NCBI GenBank assembly: GCA_947034885.2 | Contig: OX344754.2 | Location: forward strand, 24,198,501-24,262,500 | Reading direction: 5' to 3' | Source: Thuidium tamariscinum | Lineage: Eukaryota > Streptophyta > Bryopsida > Hypnales > Thuidiaceae | Length of the DNA stretch: 64,000 nucleotides | In this document: positions 47,353-58,794 of the stretch, one piece after another | How positions within the stretch are numbered: position 1 is the first letter of the stretch | Layout of the letters: each line of letters opens with the position of its first letter | Translations under genes and position numbers: made by a program | The notes under the pieces: model-generated | Seen by the model: only the letters and a program-made list of their open reading frames with translations | Told to the model about the DNA's origin: nothing | The model's database searches: none

Positions 47353-49179
47353 TCGATACTTGAATTCGGATAATTCATTGAGTAAGCATGTTACACTAGT
47401 TTAGGTTCTGAAACCAGCCAAGTTGATGTTAAATCTTCTCGAAAATCAGAAATAAATGCTAGATTCTCTTTGCAATTTGCATGCATTTTGGGGAATTTGA
47501 ACACTTCATGGAATAACTATGACTTTAGGTTTCAATGTTCAAATTATATGTATCCAAAATTCACCTTAGGACCTGATAGAGAGGAATGATTTATATTACC
47601 GTAGTACGTTTTTAATTTCAACAGAAATTAATTTCTTTTGGAAGAATTTGTAATTCTAGGAAATTATAATGATACTAGTCTTAAATATTGGAAATTGTCA
47701 ATATCATTTGTTGAAATTCAGGTGATTCAAATTGTTCCAAACATAGTAACACACCTTCTATGACAATTGACAAAGGAATATTCAAATTTAATGAAATTCC
47801 AATTGAAAGTTGGAATCCTAAAGGGTCATTCACTTTTGGCCCTTGTGGGGAAAGATGGGATTTGTGGTAGTACCTGCGGGCTGAAATTTCAAATTCGATC
47901 CTTGTTTTTAGTTTTTAAAAACTTCTTCAAAAGATAAAAAAATTGATTAACTTCCATGGAATGTAATTTTTTTCACAATTGATTCCCAATAACAACATCT
48001 ATGATCCAATGAACTCAAAATATTGAAAATAAGGGACGGGGGGTTGAAAAAAACTAGAACAATCTCACCATTGAGATTATTGTGTTTCAATCCCATGTTA
48101 GAGCTATTAATGATTTAGTTTTTCTTTCAATCTTGGACTTACTTGTACTTAAGAATTTTTTGAATAATGAAAATCAAGCCTATTTTTCTTGAAATTTTTG
48201 TCTTAGAATTTCAACTCCCATCTAAGTTCTTCAAATTCCTTCAAAAATTTTAATTCAAGGTCCATACTCCGTACTCCATAGTTCCAAAAAATTCCACGAA
48301 TAGCGATCAAAGTCATCTGATATTTTTGCCACTTTTTCCTAGATAAGTAAAGTACAAGATCCTAAGGTTAGATCCAAAGAAAAGTATTTTCTTGGTTTTC
48401 TTATAGTGAACGCATCAGAAATGACAGTTCTGAGTGGTTTGTAACAAAAAAATGGCCTTGGTCCTTTAAGGGTTAACAATAAAGGGAGAGATTTATATTT
48501 TATAACCATATTTTATTGCAAGACATTCTCAACTCTCAAGTTCTAACTTGTAAGGGCCTAATATAACAATTTCTAAACAAATTAGATAAATGTATCACCA
48601 TACTTTCTACAATTCTACAGTTAGAAGATGGTGACATTCATGATTGCATTAGCCATTAGAGGATGAGTGAAATTTGAAAATGATGCAATTATACTTGAAA
48701 AAAGATTTCAAAATGTGAAAAATTATAGAATCCTTCATTTCAATGTAAGTGAATGTAAATATGAAGGAGTGTACTTCAAATGATTTTACCCCTTACTGCC
48801 TTACTGGTTTGCATTTAGAAATATGTAAAGAGTATATGTTTTCTCTATTAAAGTAGGGTGCATACATTTTTTAAATTAATAATGTGTTGGATCCTTGAAT
48901 CATTCATCAATTTATTTTCACTATTTATTATTTTATATGACACCCATATTCCCATAATGCAAAAATGATGAAGAAGCTAGGGTTTAGGTTCTAGGGTTTA
49001 AGGTTTAGGGTTTGGGCTTGTCTACACTCTACAAAAGTGGACGTCGATGCTATTCGGATAGGGTGTAGGGTTGAGGACTTACTTTCTTTCAAAAATTTAA
49101 TGTGCAGAATGAAACTCAATTTCACACATACATAATACATTGAACATTGGATGCTTTTTCCAACCCTTCCCATTTTTAT
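47353..49179. other. Spacer of the hAT element with telomere-like repeats
   Basis: No gene. 48,979-49,015 has imperfect TTTAGGG units (AGGGTTTAGG, TAGGGTTTAAGG, TTTAGGGTTTGGG), the plant telomere repeat, too short to be functional. A GGTCCTTTAAGGGTTAAC end at about 48,460-48,478 matches the right ends of the TTAACCC MITEs; a possible partner is CCTAAAGGGTC at 47,818. Confidence 0.45.
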
Positions 49180-50180
49180 CCCTAAAAGCCCGCACTTTTT
49201 TTTTGGGATGTGTAGAAATTTTGGGTAGGTACCTACTACTTACGAGCGGGGATATCCAGATTTGAGGCTAAAATTTGAATGGAATTGAGTCAATTGACCA
49301 ATGTGGGGGTGAGGAAGATCTGTCATATGCACCAAATTTTCATGGCATTTGAAAATACCGGTCAAAGGTTATAGCCTAATATGTTAATTTTTTTTGTAAC
49401 AGGGCATTTCATGCAAATAAGAGAAAATCACTTATTTCATAAACAAGAATTCCACAAATTCTTTTTCTAGAGTTCTGGATACGCATGAAGTTTTGAATCA
49501 TTCCATTTTGATGAATGAGTCAAAAGTGATGTGGATTTTCTGTTTCTGGGTAATTTTGGATTTCCTACTCTAAAATAAACTTTGAAATCCTTTATCTTAC
49601 CCAACTTCCAATATTTTTGGACGAAAATAAAATCTTAGGATGTAGATACATTATTACAACATTTCAAATTTGCAACCACTGGAAATTTGGGATTGGGAAT
49701 TTTCAATTCCATATTTCAACTGTAAATAATGTGGTGCGTTTTATCATTCTCTACTACTACGTATTTATTAATTTTTTCCTATACGTTGTACTATTCCAAA
49801 TGATTTGAAAATTTTTAAGCATGTGCCCAACTTCTGTAGGAAAACAAATCCAAAGAAGCACGACCATTTAGGTCATTTTTTCATTGAAATGTGAGCTTGG
49901 GAAGTGCAGCTGCCTTGCTTTTCGGCTTTCGCAGTGTAAAAAAAATGATTTCAGTTAATTTGAATGCTTATATCTTGTAATCCACTCGGTGGAAATGTTT
50001 GAAATTTTTACCACATGCTTTTGATACTATACAATACAATATCCTACGATCAGATATGTCAAAAAAAGTTTTTTTCCAAAGATTTTGGTACTTGTACTAG
50101 AAATGGCAGTTTTGGTTTTTTGGAGGCAATTGGAGCGCTTTTGGTGAAAGTATATTGACGGTCCTGCCTTTAAGGGTTCA
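49180..50180 (+). mobile_element. TTAACCCC-type MITE module A
   Basis: Collinear with 59,879-60,838: CTAAAATAAACTTTGAA, CCAATATTTTTGGA, ATTGGGAATTTTCAATT, GTGCAGCTGCC, GGTGGAAATGTTTGAAATTT, ATCCTACGATCAGATATGTC, TGTACTAGAAATGGCAGTTTT and a TTTAAGGGTT end. It lies directly before the RING gene's GTCCGC array, just as module C lies directly before the right-end array. Confidence 0.6.
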
Positions 50181-50287
50181 AGCTTTAAATATGACTTTTG
50201 GAGAACCCAATGTTCACTTTGGACTTGTGGAATCCAATGTCGATTTTTCACTTCTGGAATCCAATGTTCAGTTTGGACTTGAAATCT

Positions 50288-50480
50288 GAGCGGTCGGCAG
50301 GGCGGACGCCTTTGTCGGACGCCCAGTCGGCCGTCAAGGCGGACGGGCAGGGCCGAAGGGCGGACGGGCGGATGGGCGGTCGGACGACCCGAGGCGGACG
50401 CCCGGTTCGGTGACGGTCCGCAGTGGCCGTCCGCCGGTCCGGTGCCGGACCTGTCTAGGTCTGGCGACGGACGGGTATAT
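50288..50480 (+). promoter_or_regulatory. GTCCGC array and promoter of the RING gene
   Basis: Six exact GTCCGC/GCGGAC cores plus several TCGGAC and ACGGAC variants in 150 bp, followed by TATATGG at 50,476, 245 bp before the proposed ATG at 50,721. Confidence 0.72.
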
Positions 50481-50720
50481 GGTCGGATGGCCCCTTCATT
50501 TTCCCTCACTTCTTCTCTCCTCACGAAGTGACCCAAGTCGGATGGGCTGCTTATTGCCACGTGTGAGTGCGTGGTGCTAGTTGCTCCTACTTGGCGGAGA
50601 GAAGGGGTCATTACTTTTTCACGTCAAAGCTTTGACCGATTGTATTACGAAGACACGTTTCATACCCTTCGGTTCACAGAATTTTGATTTGCAAGGGCTT
50701 GTAAATTCGGATTCTCTATC

Positions 50721-53700
50721 ATGGCTACAAACAGCGGTGCAGGTACTGATGGGATGAATTCAGGAGGTGACCAGAAAAAGCGAAATAAAGCGAAGGGGAC
50801 TACACATGGATACACTATGAAATTTTGGATGATCCGAACATCATAGCAGAGAGCGGTTGGGAAAATGAGACCGCAGATTATTGGACCTCCAAACTATGTA
50901 AGCAGTACGTTAAAATGTACCACATCAACAAGTTGTGGCCTCGGGATGCACACGCACGCCAGACTGCGGATTTCAACTGTAAACCACACGGTTGCATTGA
51001 CCCGCACTTTGTCCATCGAGCGACAGAGGTGTGGGGGGCCATGTTTGGCCCTAAACCAATGTCTAAAGGGTACATCAACTACAGCTTGGCGTCCATGGTG
51101 TATGCAGAACTGAGATTGAAACGCAAGGTGGATTGGAGCACGTTCCAAACAACAAAGAAGAATCCTCTACTGCTGCAGCAAAATCAAAAGGATATTCCTG
51201 ATTCCTGGCCAACGACGGCGCAGAGGGTACAACCAAGCTTACAAAATCCAGCAACGCCTACAACGATGGCCTCAGCAAGCGCATGTGCGAAACCACAGTT
51301 GGATTCGAGGGAGACAACATCGAAAGTTATGGACGTTTCTGCGGTTCATGTGAATGACCAAAACAAATCTCCCAACCGGGAAGAGCTCGTCAACAAAAAT
51401 GGTGGCTTGTCTTCTCCGAAGACGGACCCCACGGATGAAGAGGTTGCAGGGGCCAATGTCACAATTGGACATTATGTAGACATCGGTGTTTTAGATAGTT
51501 TGGGATATGCAGCTCCAAATCCACAGTTGCCAACATCGGAGAGCCCATTGTGTACTCCAATCACTCAAGAGGACCTGTCAAGAACGAATATGCAACAATC
51601 CAATGCTGCAAAGACGAATGTGACAGTGGATACATATGAGTTTATAAAAAAGTATCCACATTTGTCAAGTTTAGACTCGACTAGCTTCAAGAATCTTGTT
51701 GCAATGCCACAGATTCCACATTTGGAAGGCTTGCTTGACCTTAGTATGAAGTGGAAGACAGTTGAAGAACGTTTGTTTCCATTTGAGCAACGGACTCAGC
51801 AGAACGAGCTAGAAAGCAGTACTCCACCGAAGAAAGTATATAAACCCGCTGACTTTCCACATGCCGCTTTGGCATTGACAAGAACTGCCACATGGATAGA
51901 TGAATTGGCTCCAAGGGTTGGTGCGTTTGCCGATGAATTAGCGTCCCTAGCTCCTACACTATTGAGCGGTGTGACGGCTTTCCTGCACTTCACCGATCAA
52001 ATGTTACCAATTCTCACGTCCGCGATTCATTGTGAAGAAAGTCACGCTCAATTGAGGGAGGAGCTAAAAGAAAGAGGAAGAGATATTATACGGTTGAGGG
52101 TTGCGCTCACCAGTGAACTTGAACAAGAGAAACGCGAGGACAGGATTCAAAGGATGGCTGAATCATTGAAATGTATTGAGCCAAGTCAAGGGACTCAAGG
52201 TAGCGATCAACTCTCTCTTCCAATGGACAAGGGCAAAGCTCATGTCGAGCCAGAGGAACGAACTTTGCCGATTGGCCGTAAAAGTTGGCTTGACTTGCAA
52301 AAAGAACTGGACCAGTCCAATGCCGAAAAAGCCCTTCTTCAGTCCAAGTTGGATCAAATGATACGAGTGCAGGCCATGGATGAATATTTGCCTAGGAGCG
52401 GATCGGAGTCTCGTTGGTTGGGATGGGTACAAAAACTTCAAGACCCACCCTTGTTAGCAGCTCGAGAAATGAATAAGCTTCGTATGATTGCATTGAAGGG
52501 TAACGATGAATGCAATGCTGTCGAGAAACATTTGAAGAAGTTCGAGAGCGAGGTGGATCGCCATCCAATTGAGAGTGCTTCAATCACATGTTGGGGAAAC
52601 ACAGATGCTATGATGGAGCGCTTGAACCACACAAAGAAAACGGAGGGTGGAAATATCAATTGGGCCTTGGAAGTAGAGGAAGGATGGGTCCCTTACCAAA
52701 TGCTTTCAGCACACATCAACAACAAGGAGAAGCGTGTTATGCATAATTTTGATGCAGGTCATAAAATGTTGGATGGTATTTGTACAATTTGCCAATACGG
52801 TTTTGGACCTGAAGGAGCCATAACCTTGGGCCATTGTGGCCACACTTTTCACGTGCGGTGCATCATTAAAGCATCAATGTTTAGCTCGGTTTGTACCGAA
52901 TGTCGTTCTCCTTTGAGTCCTAGGTTTTATGAATTGTTTGGACTCTTGGATGTTATGCCCCCCGGCCAGGAATACAACAGGTGGACCCTTCCATTGGACC
53001 AAGGGCCATACGAATTTGTGAATTATAAGCATTGGGGCAAACCTCTACAATGGAACCCAACAGAACGGAAGCATGCATTGTACGATGACGTCCGTGGTCC
53101 AGTGGATGCTTTCAATTGGATGACCCAAACGAATGAGGTGGAAATACGTGCCCGTTCAATTGACGATGATGAGGGTCGTGAATTGTTTTGTCGCAATATG
53201 GAGGGGCATTGGAGCGTGCAACGTAATAAGTTCTTCCGGTTTCTAGAGAAGCACGTGGAGAAAACGGAAGGTGGAGAATGGGTTGTCGTGGAGGATTCAG
53301 AAGAATTCAAGGAACAATATGCGGCATACGACCACGGTTTGATAGGTCGGGCCTTGTTGTTGTCAAAGTTGGAAGAAGCTGCCGAATATCGTACTTCCGT
53401 GGACATAGATGCGGAATGGAACACAAGCGAACCAATGGTGGAGGTGGTGGAGGCGTTTGACCGGCGGGTTGGGGAAATCATAAAGCAGTGGAGGACACTT
53501 CTATTCGAAGGATGTACAACCGAAAAATCATTGAATGAATTCTCATTTGAAGTGGCCAACAAAGTGGTAGACGAGGTCTTACTTCAATTGTAGTCTACTT
53601 TGTCAACCTTGAAGTTGAAGTCTGTGGATTTGACTCCGAAAAGAGAGAAGAAACGGAAGTTGGAAGATGATGATGATTATACAGTGGACACGGCAGAAGC

Positions 53701-53869
53701 ATTCAAAGTAGTTGAGCGGACTAACAAATCCGCACGACTAGTTGGCCCTGAAACGGTTGAAAGCCCTGAGGCCCAAGCTCGTCGAGAAAGTCTAAGAAGT
53801 GCAGCTCGACGCACTAAAGATGAATCGTCTCGTGGTTTGGGAGAGGGTAGTAGTAGTAAAACAAAGTAG
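50721..53869 (+). pseudogene. RING-finger gene carried by the hAT element
   Basis: The start is ATG 50721, whose short frame (DQKKRNKAKG...) matches the start of the Gly/Tyr-rich gene. The frame shifts by one base near 50,828, just before DDPNIIAESGW; aligning the two genes needs no gap if one G is restored. The main frame then runs to a TAG at 53,591-53,593 and, in the same frame, on to 53,869. Domains (residues counted from 50,825): shared transposon domain about 1-105; a long middle with coiled-coil stretches (LREELKERGRDIIRLRVALT, about 415-450; DLQKELDQSNAEKALLQSKL); and a RING near 653-697 (CTICQ, then HCGHTFHVRC, then CTEC) with all eight zinc ligands. The tail beyond the TAG has a nuclear-signal-like TPKREKKRKLEDDDD. 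RING proteins are usually E3 ubiquitin ligases; the target is unknown. Confidence 0.75.
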
Positions 53870-54867
53870 ACATGGACCTATACGTCTTGTATGAGTTTTT
53901 GATTGAACCATCGTATTGTATGGACTATGAATGGTTAGATGGTGATGTGGATTTTAGAAGGATAGAGCAATACTAGGTAAACATACACGGAATATGCTTT
54001 GACTTATTATCGGTTTTTAATATGAACATATATATGGAATTATTTATCTATCTATTCATTTATCTATCTATTTATGTATGTATCAATTAGTCAATGTACG
54101 TATTCACTATGCACAATACTTTTTGATGTGGAATGTATGCTATTAGAGGCATGGTATTGGATGTAAGAAATTGTGATTGAATATTATAATCTTTGAATTC
54201 TTAATTGATTTTGATTTGTTTTGTTTTTGTATATGATCTCTAATATGCCTAGTTTCAATTGGCACGGTTACCATGCAGAAAAAGAAATATACAACTTATA
54301 AAAATGTTTGTTGTTTGTTCAATTTGAACAAATTCGTCGATGCTCAAAAGAGGCCTTGGACATTTATGGGTAAACACTAGAGGTGTTTTCAATAAAATAA
54401 TATTTTCAGTAAACATGTATAGTTGTCAAAAAAATTCTAAGAACTACTTCCCTCGGTAGATTTGAAGTTGCTTTGTATGAGCAAATCCTTAGAACCTGAA
54501 ATTTGGCATACATATTATCAACACTGAGATGATCTCATGCCAAGAATTTCATGGCCAAATTTTAATTTCTCAATCTCTGCTTCTTTGGGAGGGTGTCAAA
54601 GTTGGTAGCATTGGAATTTTAGACACAACCACACATGTACGTAGATTTTGAAAAATCTTTTTCCGGGCAAATCTTTTGGCCTTGAAATTTGACGCATGTG
54701 TTATGAACATAGAGACGATCTTGTGCAGAAAATTAAATGTAAAAATAACAATTTTTGAGCCCTAGGGAGGGCGTCAAAGATGGTAGCAACAAGCAGGGGA
54801 TTTTTTTTTCCATGTGACAGCAAGAATTCGTAAATGAAGTAGACCTTACTGTATATGTTTTACGCAC
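53870..54867. other. 3' spacer with a duplicated 190-bp block
   Basis: No gene. A GATCT/TATTTATCTATC-like microsatellite lies at 54,045-54,085. A block at about 54,475-54,610 (GCAAATCCTTAGAACCTGAA onward, with GAGATGATCTCATGC and GAGGGTGTCAAAG) is repeated at about 54,665-54,785 (GCAAATCTTTTGGCCTTGAA, GAGACGATCTTGTGC, GAGGGCGTCAAAG). Confidence 0.5.
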
Positions 54868-54882
54868 GGCCAGTCCGCCTGG

Positions 54883-55090
54883 ACCGAAGTGGCTGTCCGC
54901 CCCCGACTGAACTGGCCGTCCACCCTCGACCGAACTGGCCGTCCGCCCTCGACCGAATTGGCTGTCCACCCCGACTGAAGTGGCCGTCCGCCCCGACCGA
55001 TTTTGCCGTCCGCTTCGATTCGGCGACTGTTGCAACGGGTATTAGACTGTCCGCCCCAACGGTCAGCTGCGCTTAGTTTACTATAAGTAG
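54883..55090 (+). promoter_or_regulatory. GTCCGC tandem array and promoter of the transposase gene
   Basis: Six to seven head-to-tail units of 22-23 bp of the form GTCCGCC(C)-CGACCGAACTGGCC at 54,893-55,030, then one more GTCCGCC at 55,049 and a TATAAG box at 55,082-55,087, 230 bp before the ATG. The array is more regular than the others and has an extended conserved half, CGACCGAA-TGGC, which may show the full binding site. Confidence 0.78.
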
Positions 55091-55315
55091 ACTGAGAGAA
55101 GTCATTTGTAAGCACTCCTGATGAACTGAACACTAAGATTTCCAAGGGCTAGGCGCTGCAAATTTATTTGTGTCCCTTGCTTGGTAATGCATAGTTTGGT
55201 GGAAGGGGGGGCTTTCATTTTGAAGGCTTTTTGCACTCAGTGCTTATTTGATTGTGGACTTTTACAACACAGTGCTAACGTTACCAATTACAATTGAAGG
55301 GAAAAAGAATTCAAT

Positions 55316-58300
55316 ATGAGCAAAGACTTCACCACTTGGTACACGATCCCGGAAACAAACAAAATACAATGCAAGGCTTGCAAGTGTGTGTTCGCCCGAA
55401 AAACTAGCCGTATGTTGAGCCACTTGGGATACGAAGGCCCTACGGGACAGCGTGATAGGGGCATCGGCTTGTGCTCGCAGTTGACATCTACAACAAAATC
55501 CTTATTTGTTAATTGCAAAGGGCTGTTTCCCAAAAGACCTGTTGCGGACGGAACGGATGGCAACGATATGCCAATGTCCACAAGCAATCTTTTGAATGAT
55601 AGGGGTACACCGTGTTCTATGCAAGAAGATTCATGCACCGCACCGGAAGAAGTGGTCGTTGTGTGTTCACAAATAACTCCAAATACGGAATCAGGTGGTA
55701 ATCGGCATACTTCGAGGGCATCAAGCAGTAGGCCTGCAACGCAGAGTAGGCTAGTGGATGGATTTGATGAAGTCAACAGACGCAAATTACATGCAACGTG
55801 GGCTCATTTTTTTTATTCAGCGAATATACCATTTTCAATAGCTCGGAATCCAGCCTTTCGGGAAGCGGTGAAGTTGACGGCTGAGTTTAAAAAGTCCTAC
55901 ACTCCTCCATCATACAATGATCTGCGACATAAATTGCTTGATCAAGCGAAGTCAGATATTCAAACGAAGTTGCTTCTGAGGACTGAAGATAGTATGAGGA
56001 AGTTTGGAGCAACACTGTCTTTTGATGGATGGAGCTCAGTGACCAACCGTCCATTAATAAATGCAATGCTCATATCTTCAGCAGGTGAACAATTCCTTGG
56101 ATCGGTAGATACGAGTGGACAGAAGAAGACAGCACCGTATGTGGCTTCTATCTTGGAAGAATTCATAGAGCAAGTGGGCCCCAAGAATGTAGTGCAAGTG
56201 ACTACGAATAATACCAATACAAACCCCGCAGCATGGAATTTGGTGTCCCATAAATATCCACACATATATTTTCAAGGATGTGTGGTGCATGCCTTGAACT
56301 TGTTGCTTAAGGATTGGGCGAAGCAACCATGGATCAAAGATTACGTGAAGGCTGCCGAGGTCGTTGTCAAATTCTTCAGGAAGAGGCACATGCCACTTGC
56401 CATATTTTGGAAATACGAGACGAGGTTCAGTTTGTTGAAGCCGTTGGAAACAAGGTTTGCTTCTTATTTCATCATGATTGACCGCTTGTTGGAAGTGAAG
56501 GATGCGTTGAAGCAGAGTGTGGTGGATCCACAATGGGTGGCGTACGTGAACACATTGGATGATAGAGACAAAGGCAAATCACGATCGTAGTCAAGGAACG
56601 TGTACAATACAGTTGTGGATGAGCATTTCTGGGACCGGTTGACCAATGTGCGGGAACTAACTGCCCCAGTTGTATTCGGTCTACGTGATTTGGATGCAAA
56701 GACGCCGTGCATGGGGAAGGTATTGCATATTATGCGGAATTTAGAAAAACATGTGTTTGGTCTACGAGGAGCACCTTTTTGTTTGGACCTTGACCGAGCA
56801 ATACCACTGGAGGAGTCCTTCGTAAAACGACGAAAGATGGGGGAGACAGACCTCCATTATGCAGGCGCTCTTTTGAATCCGTATCTTCTCCATGACAAAG
56901 AACTAGCCGACGATCAAGATGCAACAGAGAGATGCAAGAACGTTCTAACGAAGATATGTTCTACCGAAGAGTACGTGAAGGTGGTGAAGGAATTTGTAGC
57001 CTTCCGCTATAGGGACCCTCCATTCGATACCATGTTGGAGCCACAAGAACAAATGTTGTCGGCCCATGCTTGGTGGGATTTTGAAGGTGCATGTGGGAAG
57101 CTAATTGCTCCAATTGCCAAGAGGATTTTGGCCCAACCGGTGTCATCATCTGCATGCGAACGAAATTGGAGTAGCTACTCTTATGTTCACAACAAATCTC
57201 GGAACAAATTGGCAACAACCCGGGCAGCGGACTTGGTGTATGTGTACACCAATTCAAAAGTTGTGGGCGCATCGAAGAACAAGGATGAGAAGAAATGGTA
57301 CAGAGACAATGTGGACTACGAGTCCTCTGATGCAAGAAGCAATGCGGAAGACATCGATGATGGACTTCATCCACTTGACCAACGGGATGAAGGTGACAAG
57401 GACAATGACATGGACAATTTGTATGACGAAACGTACCGTAGTCCTAGTCCAATGAATGGTGGGTGGAGAGGCAATAATACAAGCATCTATGACTTTCACT
57501 CCGATGAGGAGAATGATGGGTACGGTGAAGATGAACCTCGTATAGCAAGATACGTGGATGGATCCAGATTTTTGAATAGCAAATCTATTCTATCGCAAAA
57601 GGAGGACGCTTTTGTAGAGATAGCGGAGGCGGATGGGACAACACTTCCCGATGGTGGGGATGGTGGCACGGATGAAGGCATTCATATTTGTCAATCTCCA
57701 TCCATAGGAGGGGTTCAAGAAAAGGATAATGATGAAGAAAATGATGGAGAAAGGGGTTGTACGAACAATGACGAGGTCCCGATCAATACAATTGCAGTAA
57801 AGGAAAATGGTATTGAATGTGTAGAAGAGGCCGAGAGTCCAAGCTTTGGCAATACACTCAAACGTAGAGAAGAGCTCATGCAAGATTCCCCAAAACCACC
57901 TCGGAGCGGTGCACCGGGTGCCATATTTGGAACTAGTAGCCAAAATCCGGACGATTCAAGGAGCTTAGGGCTTGGACATCGGCTTGTTAATGTTGGCAAG
58001 GCAAAGCAGCCTTGCATCGAATTTACTGCCACTGTATTATCATCCACCGATGATGACGGAGATGTGACATTGGCACAGATGAAACGTAATTTAGCTTTGC
58101 ACACCGCACCGCCACGATGCAATCTGAAATCAGCAACCTCTCCACCGCAATCTTCGAGGGCCACAAACATAATCGTTCATGGATGTCCCCAGGTAGTGAA
58201 ATTAGAAGTCAAAGTAGGCAATGAAGGTAATAAAAAAAGACCTATGCAGCCTTTCGCAGTTTCATTAGCGAAGAAATTGAATGCAGGTAGAACCCCCCTT

Positions 58301-58576
58301 CATATATGCCTACCTGTTGCGAAGAGGAAAATGAAACCGGTCGCGTGTATAAATTCTAGGGAAGAAATGAGCAAAGCCATATTGAAAGTAAAAGAGGAAT
58401 ACAAGAAGCCAATCAAGCGAAGGAAAGCAAAGAGAAGTAAGCAAGTAGAAGGCGCAGGATCTTCATTAGATGGTATGGAGAACACATCGAGCGATGAAGA
58501 CGTAGGATATAGACGAGGATGCGAGAGTAGTGGGGCAGAGGTGAAAGGAGATGATGATTATTGTCCTTCTAATTGA
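55316..58576 (+). pseudogene. hAT transposase with acidic C-terminal extension
   Basis: Cuts and joins the element's ends. ATG 55316; the frame runs 424 codons to a TAG at 56,588-56,590, then stays open in the same frame to TGA 58,576 (1087 codons). Order: BED-type zinc finger (CKAC at 19-22, HLGY at 36), DUF659-like part of the RNase-H fold with LSFDGWSS (Asp237, first catalytic Asp), QVTTNN (Asn298 where hAT transposases have the second catalytic Asp), then after the stop the hATC dimerisation domain WWDFEGACGKL, ending SSSACERNWS (third catalytic residue, Glu) and NKLATTRAADLVYVYTN. About 420 further residues are acidic (DDGLHPLDQRDEGDKDNDMD) and end in lysine-rich KKPIKRRKAKRSK, unusual for the family. 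With the stop and the Asn, this copy should not be catalytic. Confidence 0.88.
56588..56590 (+). other. In-frame TAG inside the transposase
   Basis: The codon lies between GKSRS and SRNVYNTVVDEHFWDRL, where other hAT proteins read through. The flanking sequence does not match the CARYYA readthrough context, and no plausible small intron removes it. Confidence 0.8.
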
Positions 58577-58794
58577 AGGGATGTAAGCTTAGGGCTTTAG
58601 ATGCTCATATATACCAAGAGTAGGTGATTACCATTTGTTGTTGAAGAAGACTTTAATAAACAAGGTTTGTTTTTGTCTTTCATAAATGGTACAACATCTT
58701 TGCTAAATCGGAGTATTGGACATCAAATGCAATATGAATGTTTAAATGTGCGCCTAAGGGATTGTAGTTTCACGAATGGGAATCGAAGAAAACC

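Noticed and set aside
54883..55060. CRISPR-like regular repeats
   Set aside because: Units are head to tail with no unique spacers, and the context is a plant transposon promoter.
56530..56600. Small intron ending at the TAG in the transposase
   Set aside because: The nearest usable donor would give an intron near or below 60 bp and delete residues expected in the family.
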